Source: an uncultured Lachnospiraceae bacterium (lineage in GTDB: Bacteria; Bacillota; Clostridia; Lachnospirales; Lachnospiraceae). From it: 64,000 nucleotides of DNA. This document shows, one piece after another, positions 63,475-64,000 of this stretch (positions within the stretch are counted from its first letter, which is position 1; every line of letters begins with the position of its first letter). The translations under genes were made by a program, and so were the position numbers. The notes beneath the pieces are model-generated. The model saw only the letters and a program-made list of their open reading frames with translations. It had not been told where the DNA came from and ran no database searches. Location of the stretch: positions 1 through 64,000 of the forward strand of contig CAMNQH010000010.1 of the NCBI GenBank assembly GCA_946549035.1, read 5' to 3'.

Positions 63475-64000
63475 TCACCCCTTTGGCGCTTTTTTTGTGA
63501 ATTTTGCCCTCTCCCGTACACCCCACTGGGGCTCTGACGCCGGCCGCACCGGAGTGCTGGCAGAATACTGAAGTTCCCTTTTCAATTCCGCCAGCTCCCG
63601 GGCCGAAATTTCACGATATGTACCTGGCGCCAAATCTCCCAGCTTTAAATTCATAATACGAACCCTTTGAAGCGCCACCACGCGATAATTAAAATATTCA
63701 CACATACGCCGAATCTGACGATTGACCCCCTGGGTGAGAATAATCCGAAATGTCTTAACATCCACTTTCTCCACCAGACACTTTCTGGTCATAATCTGCA
63801 GCTCCTTTAGGGGAACTCCCTGGGCCATCCCTCTTAAAAATTCCTGGGTCAAGGGTTTATTGACGGTAACCAGATATTCCTTTTCATGCATATTTCCCGC
63901 CCGCATAATCTTATTTACCAGATCTCCCTGGTTTGTCATAAGAAGCAGGCCGCTGGAATCTTTATCCAGCCGGCCCACCGGATAGATCCGCTTGGGGTAG
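63475..64000 (-). CDS. 23S rRNA pseudouridine synthase RluF-like (5' end outside the window)
   Basis: The last 175 codons of an RsuA/RluF-family synthase; the start is beyond the right edge. The catalytic-Asp motif GRLDKDSSGL is intact, with YPKRIYPV ahead of it in the same frame up to the window end, and GVNRQIRRMCEYF follows. The match is closest to RluF, which modifies U2604 of 23S rRNA, though RluB or RsuA relatives are possible. The C-terminus carries a basic tail. Confidence 0.88.
   Translation of the reverse strand, partial: YPKRIYPVGRLDKDSSGLLLMTNQGDLVNKIMRAGNMHEKEYLVTVNKPLTQEFLRGMAQGVPLKELQIMTRKCLVEKVDVKTFRIILTQGVNRQIRRMCEYFNYRVVALQRVRIMNLKLGDLAPGTYREISARELAELKRELQYSASTPVRPASEPQWGVRERAKFTKKAPKG

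Overview
The window looks like a chromosomal segment from a spore-forming, anaerobic gut-type Firmicute, most likely Clostridia in the Lachnospiraceae or a neighbouring family. The evidence is the set of sporulation genes (sigG, sigE, spoIIGA, a Spo0E-like remnant), a dcw cell-wall/division cluster in the clostridial arrangement, a T-box leader on thrS, strong AGGAGG ribosome sites and oxygen-sensitive Fe-S/molybdenum enzymes. No rRNA, tRNA, CRISPR array, phage or insertion sequence was seen.

Left part (1-10700): an aromatic-catabolism region. Four adjacent minus-strand genes match the anaerobic phloroglucinol pathway in full: an SDR phloroglucinol reductase, a cyclase-family dihydrophloroglucinol cyclohydrolase, a hydroxyacyl-CoA-dehydrogenase-like 3-hydroxy-5-oxohexanoate dehydrogenase and a BKACE-family triacetate acetoacetate-lyase. 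Ahead of them are two cupins, a carboxymuconolactone-decarboxylase-family protein and a metal-dependent amidohydrolase. A divergent sigma-54 activator faces the block, and a textbook -24/-12 promoter precedes the amidohydrolase. A GGDEF protein follows.

10800-25300: an ECF sigma/membrane protein/ABC exporter operon, a nitroreductase, two COG0523 GTPases with a DUF2156 protein, an ABC exporter, a LutC-like protein, a DUF255 protein, argS, and a DapF homologue that lacks its catalytic residues.

25400-43100: sigG facing a beta-CASP protein, then sigE, spoIIGA, ftsZ, ftsQ, ftsW/spoVE, murD, mraY, two class-B PBPs, ftsL, rsmH and mraZ, read right to left. A MraZ-type operator array lies before mraZ, a spoIIG-type promoter with a long spacer before spoIIGA, and a structured inverted-repeat element between the two PBP genes. 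A Spo0E-like gene interrupted by two stops lies upstream of mraZ.

43100-50700: housekeeping and small genes (phospholipase-C-like, DsbA-like, DUF1540, thrS with T-box, SEC-C, amidase) and a DUF4430/ECF S-component pair suggesting corrinoid uptake, led by a Crp/Fnr-type regulator.

50800-60330: a second accessory region. It has a URO-D-family protein with a small beta protein, a LysR and a GntR regulator, a 49-residue ORF, and a tightly overlapping five-gene operon. That operon joins a cytoplasmic molybdopterin oxidoreductase, its four-cluster Fe-S subunit and a TorD-type chaperone to an AsrA/AsrB-like NAD(P)H electron-input module. It is the best candidate for an undescribed system: the AsrC sulfite reductase is absent and the molybdenum enzyme stands in its place. 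The window ends with metA, ligA and a truncated rluF-like gene.
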